Positions 39,571 through 52,288 of a stretch of 64,000 nucleotides of DNA are shown here, piece after piece. Position 1 is the first letter of the stretch. Every line of letters begins with the position of its first letter. The notes below the pieces were generated by a model, which was not told the origin of the DNA, made no database searches, and saw nothing but the letters and a program-made list of their open reading frames with translations. Position numbers and translations under genes: made by a program. Source of the DNA: Nannobrachium achirus (Eukaryota > Chordata > Actinopteri > Myctophiformes > Myctophidae). The stretch is from NCBI GenBank assembly GCA_963921795.1, contig OY997657.1, positions 25,154,157-25,218,156 on the forward strand, read 5' to 3'.

Positions 39571-40095
39571 TGACAGAATGGCAGTGCTCCTCAGAGAAAT
39601 GAGCAGCATTTTAAGGAACCGTTTACGACTCGGATGACTGCTACTCTCTGGTATCACACGACATCCCCCCCATGACAACGCTCTTCTAAAAGTGAATGGC
39701 ATTTAAGCTGTTGCATAATCCTTGGCAACCTGAATGCACAGAGCCAACACTTCAAGCCACTAAAGCCTTACCACTCCTTCTGATTTCTAGACAAATATGT
39801 GTTACACAGTTCAGTGAATAATTTAAGATGGGGGGGAAACTACAGTTTTTTGTGTGTAACTGAGACAAACGGGTCTGTCGCGTCGGCCCTGGTTTTGGAA
39901 ACGTGGGCGAGAGAGGCTTCCGTCCTGTGCTGCTGCCGTGCCCCCATAGTGCCTCCTCCCTCGGTGAGACCAGTCTTAACGAGATTGACTTAATGTAATG
40001 AGGAAATGGGGAGGGGGTAATTGGTGTTTAATTACTAGAGTAGCTGTCTGCATTTGACCAGAAGGGGTGTCACTCACATTTTCTGAGCACCTTAA

Positions 40096-40211
40096 ATTAA
40101 AGGAGTAGTTCACGCTATGGAGACTGGAGTTCAATAATACCTTTAGATTTTTGTTTTTTTGTGTTTAATCAATAGAAAAAAAGTCATTTTGTTTGTGAAC
40201 TACTGTTTTAA
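40096..40211. mobile_element. TTAA-type MITE, GGAGTAGTTCAC family, short copy
   Basis: TTAAAGGAGTAGTTCAC on the left and GTGAACTACTGTTTTAA on the right, with TTAA at each side. Internal part is deleted relative to 4840-5146. Confidence 0.75.
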
Positions 40212-40912
40212 AGCCTCTCTCTTCGCAGAAAACGGACAGAATCGGAATGCTAGGGTTAAAGTGATCCAGGCTAGAGCAGCAGACTCGTGGTATGGGGACA
40301 GTCCAGATCATCAGTGGATGTGGGCTTCCCTCCATCAAGGATACTAGCCCTTACCCGTTCAAAGATATGGGGTTCTCAACCTGTGGGTCGAGACCCCCAG
40401 AGGGGTCCCCAAATGATTAACTTAATGCGAAACATATGAGGGATGGAAAGTAACTTTAACTGGTGCTTGCATGATAATATGTAGGAGCATCAATGTAAGA
40501 AATACCCGTTTCGTTTAATGGCTATACAGAGATACTGTGTCTCCCCCCCCCCCCCCCCCCCAACCCCCCTCCACCCACCAGCCCGCCCGCCCGCCCGCCC
40601 GCCCGATCAATTGCTCCAGCCACTGAGGAGAAACGCTGTTTCAGACAGACACTCACTCAGACATTCGGAAAATTATATGTTTGATGATACACAAATACAC
40701 ATATCGTTGTGTCAGTATTGAAGCCTGCCGTGTAGGATTATCAAGGACTTCAGCCACCCCAATCATAGACCATTTCAGCTGCTGCCATCTGTCAAGCGGT
40801 TCTGCAGCGTCCAGGCCCAGACCAGCAGGCACCAGGACAGCTTATAAACAATAGACAGTACAGACGTGTTGCTGGTTAGCAGATTTAACACACAATTAAA
40901 CACATCCTATAT

Positions 40913-41262
40913 CAGTGGTTCTCAACCTTTTCAGGCCGCGACCCCCAAAATAATCATATTTTAACTGACGAGCACTAAGAATTGAGGCATTACATTAACA
41001 TGGTTATATTGTGAAAATAGCAGATCTACATGCTCACAACGCACGTTGTGAGCTCTGCCTCTAATATTTGACAATTTGGACAAGTCCTTAAATTGTCGCT
41101 TTAGAAATGTGCCGATACTCTCTATACACTCAAACTTTATGTTGGGTTGTTTACTTGTTGAGTGAGAAAACAATGTTGCACATTAAGTTAATCATGTGGG
41201 GACCCCCCAAAATAACTTGCAGACCCCCTTGGGGGTCCCGACACGCAGGTTGAGAACCACTG
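40913..41262. mobile_element. hAT-like MITE, CAGTGGTTCTCAACC family
   Basis: Exact 8-bp duplication TCCTATAT at 40905-40912 and 41263-41270. Same family as 48714-49143, but the hairpin (about 41012-41055) has lost its loop and most of its right arm. Confidence 0.92.
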
Positions 41263-42267
41263 TCCTATATAGAGGTACTTGACACATTACATGTATAATG
41301 TTATGCACATACACAGAGTAAGTATATACAGTTAAATGTACACGTGTTATTTACCCATCCATACAGTGGACAAGGCAAATCTGCCAGTGCAAAAAAAAAA
41401 AAAAAAAAAAAAAAAATGAATAAGAAAATAGCCCTCGGCAGATTTCGTCAGGCACCGCTCGGTTGTGATTGGATTTCCCTGACCCCGAATTTGTGGGGCA
41501 CTGATCAGGCCCCGGTATGCAAATATGGGGCAGGTTTATCACCAGAGGCATCTTTTTAAATTCACCCACACAAAGATTCCACACTTATATCTACACAGTG
41601 ATATTAGACTGGCCATGCCAGGCTAATTTTGGTGTGCTATTCACTCACTGTAGTGTATACCATTACTACGCTTATTCTATTGCTATTCCTTAAATCTTGA
41701 ATCTAACCTCTGAACACAAGAACCCCTTCAGATGCCGAGCACAAAAGTACGGCAGCGAGTATGGGAGTCCCCATTAGTTCACCAGACACACATACTTGAG
41801 TAATTACAACATGACACCCTACTAACGCTGTCGGGCCAGGAATAAAGTGTGTACTGTACTACTGTGTTAGCAGGGCCAACAATGTAGCTTAATAGACAGA
41901 CACAGACGACCTAAAAGGTCAAGCTTGGATCTATATCGAATAGAGTGCAACAGGTGCAAGTCCAAAAAACAGGAAGTTGGTTTTGCGAGGGGATCCCTTG
42001 CCTGATTTCCAATGTGTTTTCCTCCATATGGGTTTTCAGTGCAGCCTAAAAAAGCTTCACTTGATGTTTTTGTTGACAGGCTTGTATGCACATTTTACCA
42101 TGATAGAGCATCTGTGCAGATTAACTTCAAGCGTTAATAAACTTGTCTTTTGTTTTGATTCAATCAAACATTTTCTGTAGTCTGTACTACTAACGTTATA
42201 TCGTTACATTATGCACTAACATATTTCAGCAAACTAGTCTACAACTTATGCTTCTTAGGGGAGCAAC

Positions 42268-42650
42268 TAGGGCTGTCACGATATGACATTTTACATGACG
42301 ATTAATTGTCACTCAAATAATTGCGATTAACGATTTAATTGTGTTTTTGTCGTTGACAATTACATTTCTGTTTGGCTTGTAGGCTTTGAAGTTGCACATG
42401 GCAGATACGACACATAACCTAAATATACAAAGAAATCACAGGCATATTTGACAACTTTATACTTAAAAAAGAACATTGATAGTGGAAATAGCCGATCTAC
42501 AAGCTCACAACACGTCGCGACGCGTTGTGAGCTTGTAGATCGGCTATTTCCACTATTTTTTTTTACTTAAAAAAATAGATTATGAAAAACAATCGCGATT
42601 ATGTAAAGTAATTGCGATTAGGCGATTATGTAATAATTGTGACAGCCCTA
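42268..42650. mobile_element. hAT-like MITE, TAGGGCTGTCAC family, full hairpin
   Basis: Same ends as 8336-8731, inverted in orientation, with the full hairpin at 42478-42556. The flanking 8 bp do not match, so one flank may have changed. Confidence 0.85.
42478..42556. repeat. Hairpin module, full form
   Basis: A near-perfect palindrome with outer arm ATAGTGGAAATAGC, inner GATCTACAAGCTCACAAC and centre GTCGCGAC. Best example of the core. Confidence 0.9.
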
Positions 42651-42817
42651 GAACCTCATTTGATTCACTAAACACAGTCCTCATCAATGCCAGCATCACA
42701 GAAAGACATTTTGTGCGTCTCTCTCTCTCACTCTATTACTCACTCACTAAGATCAAATAGGCCCATGAAAAGATTAGGTAGGTAGGTAAACATTGCGCAA
42801 TAAGGTTAGGTGAGCAC

Positions 42818-43236
42818 TAGAGATGTTACCGATCAATCGGCAATGGATCGGATCGGGCCGATCAAAGCGTGATCGGCGATAATCGGTGGTTTAGATCAAA
42901 AGGTAAACTCACCGATCGGAACGGATCGGTGCATCCGATCAAACAGCCGTTCAGTATGCCCACTTGAGGCCATTTTGGGGTATTGATTTCCAGAGTGCTG
43001 AAGGAATAATTAGTTACTGCTATGATAATAAATACATAGTAATGCTAGTAAATAACTATAAGGCAAATATATAAATGAATTCATGAGTGAATGAATGAAT
43101 TAAAGTTAAAACATTAACATTTAGAAAATATAAATAATAACTTGATCGGATCGGTGATTGATCGGTATCGGGTGATCAAACTTTTGTGATCGGTGCTCGC
43201 TGATCGGTTCCAAAAAACCTGATCGGACCATCCCTA
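42818..43236. mobile_element. hAT-like MITE, CCGATC-rich
   Basis: Ends TAGAGATGTTACCGATC and the inverse GATCGGACCATCCCTA, with exact duplication GTGAGCAC (42810-42817, 43237-43244). Many CGATC/GATCG words near both ends. It has no hairpin module, so not every hAT here carries one. Confidence 0.9.
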
Positions 43237-43688
43237 GTGAGCACTCATCAGTGAGGACCAGTGCTGTTTGAACTGATAACAGCACAGCAGAACCAAACAT
43301 AACCACAGCCTGTGTCTATAGGAATGAAACATGCAAGCTAATGCTATACACTGCAGCAGTGTTTATTATTGACGTGGATGGTGCTATACAATACTTTAGT
43401 ATACTATACAGATATGTGTTAGTATTCCTCTAGGCCTGGCAGGCACACTGTGTTCTGGGCATCATAACCGCACCACATCCCATTGAAAGAAAACTCACAT
43501 TCCTTCTCTCTTAAGCAAACCCTTCCCCACTTCCCTCTGGGAGCCGGCTGACTGCTGGTCACTCCACAAAATGCACTACTGTGTTTCTACAAAGCATGTT
43601 TATTCTCTCATGGGAACGCCTGTAGGACAAAAGAGAATGGAATAGCATCTCCATCACCTCACCTGTCTGCCACACTCTATGTGTGCTC

Positions 43689-43698
43689 TGTGTGTGCG

Positions 43699-43744
<46 letters not shown>

Positions 43745-43904
43745 TGCGTGCGTGTGTGTGTGTGTGTACGCGTTGTTAAAGCTGAACATAACATACTGTA
43801 TTGCTACTATAGGCAGCATGCAGTTCCACAGGGAATCGATGGGAAAAACCATGTCGAGTTAACAGCCATGGGTACAAATACTAGGATGCAGCTTACAGTA
43901 GGCC

Positions 43905-43945
<41 letters not shown>
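43689..43945. repeat. (GT)n and (TA)n microsatellites
   Basis: GT with GCGT variants at 43689-43768 and a TA run at about 43910-43945, separated by plain sequence. Confidence 0.9.
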
Positions 43946-43953
<8 letters not shown>

Positions 43954-44357
43954 TATGTTTGTTCTTGCAAAAACACGTTCATGAATGACAAGACCATGGG
44001 CACTAGGCTTTGAAAAAGATAATCACCAGGTTTACAATCAGGTTTACGAACGACTGACACCGTTGCCTAACTGCCTACCACACACGCAAAGAAGCAGCTA
44101 TGCACACCCCACACAAACAGGCACCAGACACTTTAATTAATACTTCTGGTAATTATTAATTAATGACCTCTTTTGTTATCGTTATTGCTGCCACAGTGTG
44201 AGGAACCAAAGCCAAAGAATATTATTACGCCTGTGTACTCGCCGCTGTCGGGTAGAAACCTTGCCATGTCCACAATGGTTACTTGTTAGGATATGGAAAG
44301 AAAAACATCTGTTCCAATGGATCCATGTAGTTATTATTTAGTCAAAAGCTCTTGATT

Positions 44358-44491
<134 letters not shown>

Positions 44492-45574
44492 TTTTCTTTT
44501 CAAAATGTAGATTTCCTATTTTTGCTGCTTTTGTGTGATACTGTAGCAGTACAGTATTACGAGTTAGGGCATTCATTTACAAAAAGACAACAGAAAAGAT
44601 ATAAGATGTGACAAATACAATCTTGAGTCTTAAAGACTAAAAAAAAACTCTAAACTCGTAAATCTTGATGTAATACAGTGCCAATTTTGAATTGGCTAAA
44701 ACTAGGTGCCTAGAATACTGCTGCAGTGCACAGCATCATATGAACAATGAAAAGGCTTCACATTTTCCCTAAATGATGCCATGTTGTTATTCTAGGTACA
44801 TTAAGTCTTTGCAGCACAGCGAGTGAACATTCATTGAACAGCACTCTCATGCTGGGTTTACACTGGCAGCTACAAAGATACAGGCTACCATTCATATTCA
44901 ATGGGAGCCAGCAACACAAAGATAAAAAGCTACATTCGACGTTGGTAGCTGCTACAAAGGCTACAGTCAGCAGCTACAAACAAGTTGAGCTGGTTTCAAC
45001 TTCAGCTACGAATATATGAAGCTACAAATATGCTGCATAGCGTTGTATTTAACTGTATTTGCTAGTGTGTGAACGCATTATTAGGCAGGGTTTCCTGCAA
45101 GAAAAAGGCTTGGCCAGGTGGTAGGCTGGGGGGGGGGGGGGACTCTGGCAGTCGACTAAATTAATTCCCTTAATTTTGATTAATTCTTATTTTTGGCCCT
45201 CAACATAGGAGAAGTTGCTTAAACAAACACAAACACAAAAGTATAGTTTGTTTTGCACGCTTAGGAGGGATTTTGCATAATTTTCACCAGACTCTTAGGC
45301 CGGGTGCTACAGATTTTAGGCTGGGTGGACCGCCTGGCCAATAAAGTGCTGCAGGAAATCCTGATTAGGTTCATCAGGAAATAAACACATTAACCTTTCT
45401 CACAGGGGAGCAATTTCAGTCAATTTCCACAGTCCGAGACACACACACACCCTAAAAGAATAGAATATTATGTTGGAAATGGACCTCGCCAGTTGCCACT
45501 CTGTCTGGTATCATGGCCCCCTCAACATCAGCCATCCATCATGGAGCACAGAATTGCTCTATAGTAGGCCGAAT

Positions 45575-45920
45575 TATTTGAGGCCTGCATCTCAAATAAT
45601 TGCAGTTATACAAGATAATCACAATTATTCAAATATAAAAAGCAGAAATACCAGATCTACGAGCTTACAGCGCAGCATGAAGTCAGCTATTTCATTTTGT
45701 TTTATTAAATATGTCAGTTAGTTTTTTGTATATTCAAGTTGTTAGTCACATCAATGCAGTACCAATTTTTGATTATGAAGCCTAAAGGCCAAACAGAAAT
45801 GTAACTTTCATTCATATGCTCCAGTTTTCAGCGACAGAAACACGATTAGATCGTTAATTATTTGTATGAAACTTAATCGTCAACATAAATGTTGTAATGG
45901 TGTCAGCCCTGCTCTGTATA
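45575..45920. mobile_element. Degenerate TAGGGCTGTCAC-family remnant
   Basis: Shares ACAATTATTCAAATA-like, AAAGGCCAAACAGAAATGTAA and TGTCAGCCCT segments with 8336-8731. The hairpin is decayed at 45643-45690. Confidence 0.55.
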
Positions 45921-46458
45921 GTAGCCTGGTTACATGCCCACTGTGCCCTAGAGGGTAGTGGTTGCTCGGTTGCTGCTTAAAATGGAAATGGCATGGCACC
46001 GGTTGACCTTTCACAGCTTAGTGGAGCCATCCACTTCATGCATGTCACACTTGTGAACCATTTCTGGATGAAAAGTTGAGATGCAGCACTGTAGTGCACT
46101 TGAATTAACAACACACAGCCCTGGTGGATACTAGGACATTATATGACAAATGGCCTTGCACCACGACAAGTTATGAGATGGTAGATGTGCTATTTTAGCT
46201 ATTTATGGAAATACATTTCCATAAATATGCGACATGTCCAAAATAGGTTTGCCATGGTTAAAGTGGTTCAAAAGAAGGGTATAATTTCATGTAATCTCTG
46301 TATAATATAGAGGGAGGCTCTTATTAAGTAGTACTATGGGACCAAATGCACTGTCATTTCAAGTTCATGAAGGATAACACACTTGCCTGCACATGCAAAG
46401 TACTGTACTTGCATGTGCACCTGAATGTGTGCTCAATCAATCAATATCATCAATATCA

Positions 46459-46470
46459 CGTGTGTGTGTT

Positions 46471-46538
<68 letters not shown>
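46459..46538. repeat. (GT)n microsatellite flanked by inverted sequence
   Basis: ATCAATCAATATCATCAATATCACGTGTG lies left and CACACGTGATATTGATTGA lies right, so the tract sits in the loop of an imperfect inverted repeat. Confidence 0.9.
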
Positions 46539-46539
<1 letters not shown>

Positions 46540-46865
46540 TGAAGTACACACGTGATATTGATTGACTGTGAAGTGGTGTCAACAAAACAGTTTTCCCCGT
46601 CTCTCCCTCTCACTCTCTTTTTGCTCAATGAAACTAAATGAGGGAAACCACCAGCAGACCTGTGTTTAAGTTACCAGCCAAGTTATTATTAAAAGACTTG
46701 AAAAATGTACACTTATAGAATGAGCAGACAATCAGATAAATGATCTATGCTCAAATTTGTCTTGAAGACAAGACATTCGAGGAAAAAGATTATAGTAAAT
46801 GGCCAGCAAAGTAAACCACAGCTGGATAATTAGCCTGATGATATAAATAGAATGTTATGTACAAA

Positions 46866-46867
<2 letters not shown>

Positions 46868-46924
<57 letters not shown>
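46868..46924. repeat. (AC)n microsatellite
   Basis: About 57 bp of pure AC. Confidence 0.97.
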
Positions 46925-46926
<2 letters not shown>

Positions 46927-47322
46927 CCTCAGTGTCAATCTCCAGTTAACTACTGTACACCCACACAGTTCAATAAAGGCTGCAAACCGAAACGTATTTT
47001 AATTAATACATCTTATTTAACCAATCTTTTTTGTTAATACAGCACATAATGCAGTGGTTGGAGGTGTGTTGGGTAGGAAACCTACTGGTTGACAGTTAGC
47101 CAACCCCCTGGGAAACGCAGAGACTCCCCTGCCTGCCCAAGCACTGACTGCGTCTTGTAAATACGGGTAGAAATCTGCTCTTTCATGTGCGAGAGAGAGA
47201 GAGACCTGGACGTTATGTTATGGGCAGGTTGCGGCTTTGATTTAACACTGCTGTCAACGAATGCCAGCCAGGCCACAGAACGGCATTACACGTTACAAAA
47301 CAACAAGACACCAAAATATTAC

Positions 47323-48100
47323 CTGCTGGCTTGTTGAGATAAGGCCGTCTTGATCGGGTCCAGGGAGGATTTGGAACGACAAGCCGCCGTTGATCTCCTG
47401 AATTGGATTAACGGGGGGAAGATGTGACCCAACTAGTCAGAGTTATCAGCACAGCAGCATACTGGCTGGCTGCTCACAGAATAGCACGCAGTGGCTGTGG
47501 GTGATGCCCATGTTGTTTCATTATTATGAATCCTCCCCGACGCTACGTCCGGGTGGGGACGTCCGCTGACCCTGTCGCTAGCGTGTAGCCTTATTTATTA
47601 GCGCTTACAATACACAATAAGGCCCCGGTGAGACGCAAACGATAAGCAAACCGAGCTGTGGGGGCAACGAAAATCACAAACTGTATCTGACTGACAGTAA
47701 AGCTACAGTATCTTCCTTCCTGGCTCACAGACAGGAGCGGTGGTGGTGGTAAAGCCTCGGTTACAGACAGTAGAATGCACCGTCCTAACCGTCAGCCTGT
47801 TCTTTTTCTTAAAAACAGGAGCCTTCCTCCTGCATAAAGCAATAACGTACGCGCTGCTATCGTGTAGCAAAAAACATCCGTGGGCGGTGGTGTTGTTTAC
47901 CTCTAAACAGATATTGCCGCCGCTCTCCTCCTCAGTGGGGAATCAGCTGCTTCGCACTGGAGGGACGCCATTTGTTGCGAGTGTGCGCGTTGCGTTCCAG
48001 CTCCGCTCTGCTGCCAGGAGAAACAAGCGTCACTCTGTGTGCATTCCGCTAACGGTAGCGCCGCCTGCTGTCCAAGTGACGCTGTCGAAATTACTGTATA
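47323..48100 (-). promoter_or_regulatory. Candidate rnf144a 5' untranslated exon and CpG-rich promoter
   Basis: From about 47.32 to 48.1 kb the sequence is CpG-richer and free of recognised transposons. On the minus strand AAGCCAGCAG|GTAATA at 47323 would be a plausible donor ending a noncoding exon. rnf144a needs an upstream exon because its first coding exon has an acceptor only 16 bp before the ATG. In other vertebrates its promoter lies a short way past rsad2. No protein match supports this, so it rests on position and composition. Confidence 0.3.
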
Positions 48101-48713
48101 TTTACAGTGGTTCACAAACTTTGAAATTTGAAGGCCTCCCCTCAACTTGACATTTGGTTCCATTTGTACTCTGTCAAGAATTAATATATTAATAAGAATA
48201 ATGTTTGGCTACTACAAGCGTGTAAAGTTGCAAAGCAGAGGTTGATGTTAGCCTATGAATACATAAATAATTATTCACAATACATTTGTTATCATTTATT
48301 TATTTAATTCAACAATATTAGAGGTACATGAATGGAAATATGCTGTTGTCTTTTCATCACTGACAGTTCTGTTGCGCAACAGAGCTTAAGTGTAGGCTAG
48401 GCCTACGGTATTATTATACAAATTGTATAAAACAGGTATTTAAACTTAAAAAGCAATAAGACAACAATTAAATATAATATTTTACAAACTATTGTGTTTT
48501 TTATTTTTATCTTAACATCTGAGAAACATTAATATTAGCTTATTATTACCATATAACATTTTACAAAAAGGCAACATAGGGTTGTGCAAATCTGATCCAC
48601 AGCACTCTCTGGTGGACAAAGTAATACAAACAGGCAAACTACACATAAATGTAACATAATTCAAATAAACATAACGTAATGAAAAGTGCAAATTAGCATT
48701 CACTCCAGTAAAG

Positions 48714-49143
48714 CAGTGGTTCTCAACCTTTTCAGGCCACGACCCCCAAAATAATCATAATTTAACTGGGGACCCCACCCTGACGAGCACTAAGAGTTGA
48801 GGCATTACATTTTGTAAACACAGTTCTATTGTGAAAATAGCAGATCTACATGCTCACAACGCCTCACGTTGCGAGGCGTTGTGAGCATCTAGATCGGCTA
48901 TTTTCACAATTTCTGCCTCTAATATTTGACAATTTGGCCAATGTTTAATTTGTAATTCCAGAGGTATTAAAAAGTGCTTAAATTGCCACTTTAGAAATGT
49001 GCTATATACACTTAAACGTTATGTTGCTTTGTTTACTGTTGAGTGAGAAAACAGTGTTGCACATTAAGTTAATCATCTGGGGACCGCCCAAAATAATGTG
49101 GGGACCCCCTTGGGGGTCCTGACCCACAGGTTGAGAACCACTG
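48714..49143. mobile_element. hAT-like MITE just past the rsad2 stop codon, with hairpin
   Basis: Ends CAGTGGTTCTCAACC and GGTTGAGAACCACTG, with exact 8-bp duplication CAGTAAAG at 48706-48713 and 49144-49151. The hairpin module lies at 48828-48910. On the minus strand the element begins 31 bp after the rsad2 stop. No AATAAA lies before it, so the rsad2 3'UTR may run through it; an AATAAA on the minus strand is at 48505-48500. Confidence 0.92.
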
Positions 49144-49174
49144 CAGTAAAGCACATTTCTTGAGTAGCCGAGAT

Positions 49175-52100
49175 TCACCACTCAAGCTGCATATCAGCTT
49201 TGCTCCACACATATTTCCCCCCTCTTTTTAGAAACATCTTCTCATCAAAGCCACTGAAAGAAATGGCCTCCTTTACACCAACATCAAGGATGGACTTGGA
49301 CGGGTCCTTCCGTCCTTCTCTGCAGTCCAGGAAACGCATCTGGAACAGGGGAAAACAGAAATGGTTCATGTTCAATGCTATTCTGTGGTTACTTTGATGT
49401 TTTGAAATTCACAGCAATAATGTGTTGAAACAATAAGAAAAGCTAACATAAAAGCTCAGCCATTGTTCTAATGAATCAGTTAAAAGGATAGCATGTTATG
49501 TCAAAATTGTTATGTCCTTTAACTACCAATGCTAGAAATTATATGGGTGTGCGACTGTCCATGCGTATAAATAAGGTCATATATTACTTACATATTCATC
49601 CAGGATGAGGTAAGAATCCCTCATCTGAAAAGACACAATTCTTAGTCAAAACTATTGTTTCTGTCTGCAACCTGGTTTTACAAATCAAATATCATTCAAG
49701 TCTGCATTCTCTTTCACATGTTGTATACTCCAGAGAAAAGAGATCCATTAGTATTACATTGGAGTGATTATAGGGTGCAAAACATGATGAATATGGATGG
49801 CAAGCCATTTCATCCTATAACAACAGTGTCATATCGTCACTGTCGGGCAGAAACCTTGTATCTCCAAGTTTCAAATGTGTTAATTTTTTCACAAAGCAAA
49901 GCCCTGCTTCATCATACAAGGCCGTCGCACAAAAGTAGTGAAAACAGCAGATCTACAAGCACACAACGCCACGCGGTGCGAGGTGTTGTGTGCTTGTAGA
50001 TCAGCTGTTTTCACTAGTTTAAATCATTTTTAAAATGATAAATACAAAACAAACGGTTTTGGACATACAAGGTTTTCACCCGACCACGACAATATATTAT
50101 TTGGTACTTTGGCACTTTTTGCAATTGTGGATACAATCAGTATTGTCAGTTCATCTGGCATGTCTCACCTTCTGATTGGACTCGGGTACGAGGCAGGTGA
50201 CGCTGCTATGCCTGTCCAGAAAGTCCTGAAACTGTTGGTCACTGACCACAAACCTCTCTGCCTCTCTCAGAGCATCCTCCCCTGCATTCTCCCCGTGAAT
50301 CAGCAGGCACTGGAACACCTGAACGCAGCACGCAAAAAACAGTGGGTTAAGTGCATGCAGCAAAATCCAGAGTGTTCATACATAATACAAATGTAACCAA
50401 CCGCAAGATTACCTTAATACAATCTAAGTCAGCTGAGGATTGTAGAACACCATTATATTTCGTAACTCCAAAGATCAGAGGAAAAGTCACAGCAGAGAAA
50501 CAACCATGCTGGAGATTATGTGGATACATGGATGCTGGCCACGAGCATATATTTTGGAACTGTCCAAAAACTGACAAGTATTGGGATGATGTGTGGTCAG
50601 TAATAAAGGAGATATTGAAATGCGAAAACACCGAAGACAAGTGTGGTGCTGTATCTAGGAAACTTGACACAGGAAAACACACATGGAGATGACATGTATC
50701 TGGTCAAGGTGCTGCTGGCAACCAGCAAAAAAGCAATAACAAGATTGTGGTATAAAAGTGACCCTCCAACTTGTGAGCAGTGGCTGTGCATTTGCGGAGG
50801 AAATATATGTTATGGAGAGATTTACACACAAACTCTGGATACAAGAAGAACTGTTCCTTGAGAAATGGGAGAAATAGACTGAATATAAAACCCAACAGAA
50901 TGCCACCACAAATGTCTGACATGGACTAGATGTGATAACCAAATGATGTAATAATGTTGACCCTGTGATGCTGTATGTGACAAACTGCAAATAAAAAAAA
51001 GTAAAACAAAAAAGAAACAACTGAGGATTGTAATACCAATGTGTGTTAACTGCAAATATAAGTTCCCTCTTATCGCTCTGTCTTGGTTCCTACCTTCCAG
51101 CGGACAGGGTTGAGCTCAGCAATGTTCTCCCTCATGTCTTCGTCCACATTAAAGGTGTTGATCACAGAGTTGATCTTGAACGCCACCTTATACTGCTGGC
51201 ACCAGTTGCGGACCTTGTAGAGGTTGTCTAGGTGGCTCTTCCTACCCTGAGCTCTGCCTATGAGATGATTGGTCTCCTCGTCAAAGCTGTCACAGGAAAT
51301 GGCCAGTATGTCCAGATATTCACCTGAGAGTGAGGACAGAGAATGAGTGAATAATATATATTAAAAAAGTGGGAGACAGACAGAGCGAGGAAGAGAGATA
51401 CTAGAGAGAAATAGAGACAGAAAGCGAGAGAGTGTACAAGCATGCCTTATTTGCAGACAAATAGACTGGCTATTCTTTAAAAAAAAGACCACAACAGAGT
51501 ATTATTCCTTTTTTTGTGAAAATACTGCCATCTACTGTAGAAGAAAAGTAATTAATTAAAACAAATACTTTTATTAATAATAATACTGTAGTAGGCTATA
51601 GTAGCCTATATAATTTGTGTTATGGTTCATAGTATTTGAAAAATGAGAACTCTTACCATATTTCTGGAACCAGTTTTCTTTGATCATGCTTCCATTGCTG
51701 ACAATACTGACACTTGGCAGCTTCAGGTCCTGTTTGCAGTATTGAACTAACTTCCCAAGGAAGTCTCCTTTGTCATGCAGGAAAGGCTCCCCTCCAGAGA
51801 AGTTGATCTTTTCCATACCTAATGGACAACAATAGATCATAATAGGCCTATTATAAGCATGCAAGGTTGTGGCAAATGCAAATAGATGAATTTAATTTTT
51901 TGAGATCTTTCAAATTTACCAGATTTCTGCAGAAGTTCGAGACCCCTCTTTGCCTCCTCTATGGGCAAGACAAATGATGTTTTCGCAGTGTGGAAACAAA
52001 AGCCACATTTGTAGTTGCACTTGCGCGTAAAATGATAATTGACACTGGTTGGGGTCGTTGTTATTGCGCTCTCTTCTTTCTTTTGATCCAATTTGCAGGT

Positions 52101-52262
52101 AACAGGTGTAGTTGTTGTTTCCCCTGCAAACCCTTTCTCCAGCAAACCACCAGTAATCCAAGCCTGCGCATTGGAGAAGAGGCTTGAAAATACCCTGATG
52201 CAAAAGTGCAGGAACACCTTCAAAGCTGAAGAGCAAAACATCTTGAAATGGATCATCATCAC
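49175..52262 (-). CDS. rsad2: Viperin (radical SAM ddhCTP synthase), six coding exons
   Basis: Coding exons on the minus strand: 52262-51920, 51818-51657, 51323-51094, 50318-50169, 49624-49592 and 49339-49175. All have GT-AG borders, phases agree, and the total is 360 codons plus stop. Exon 1 carries an amphipathic N-terminus, a variable linker and the radical SAM motif CNYKCGFC (C82, C86, C89), which ligates the 4Fe-4S cluster. Exon 2 carries NFSGGEPF. The end, [13 protein letters not shown], has the terminal Trp typical of viperin. The family uses SAM to turn CTP into ddhCTP, a terminator for viral RNA polymerases, on ER and lipid-droplet membranes. Human viperin is 361 residues, so the length fits. 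The start is uncertain: ATGs at 52262 and 52241 are both in frame, and the latter gives [14 protein letters not shown]. No frameshift or stop was seen. It is divergent from cmpk2 and probably interferon-induced. Confidence 0.96.
49841..50085. mobile_element. GTCGGG-type MITE with hairpin, copy 3, in rsad2 intron
   Basis: Left TGTCGGGCAGAAACCTTGTA and right TACAAGGTTTTCACCCGAC form the terminal inverted repeats. The hairpin is at 49936-50015. It sits between rsad2 exons 5 and 4. Confidence 0.8.
50445..51020 (+). pseudogene. 5'-truncated L1-type LINE fragment in rsad2 intron
   Basis: Plus-strand translation gives [12 protein letters not shown], then [20 protein letters not shown], the C-terminal zinc-knuckle-like region of L1 ORF2, and after a frame change [15 protein letters not shown] and PPTCEQW. 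An A-rich tail ends near 51015. The 12-bp CTGAGGATTGTA at 50433-50444 and 51021-51032 is a target-site duplication. It lies in the intron between rsad2 exons 3 and 4, antisense to the gene, and is broken by frameshift. Confidence 0.85.
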
Positions 52263-52288
52263 ACTGACTGCAGCAGGATGGTGGGCAC

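Noticed and set aside
42260..42658. 8-bp target duplication for the element at 42268
   Set aside because: GGAGCAAC and GAACCTCA do not match.
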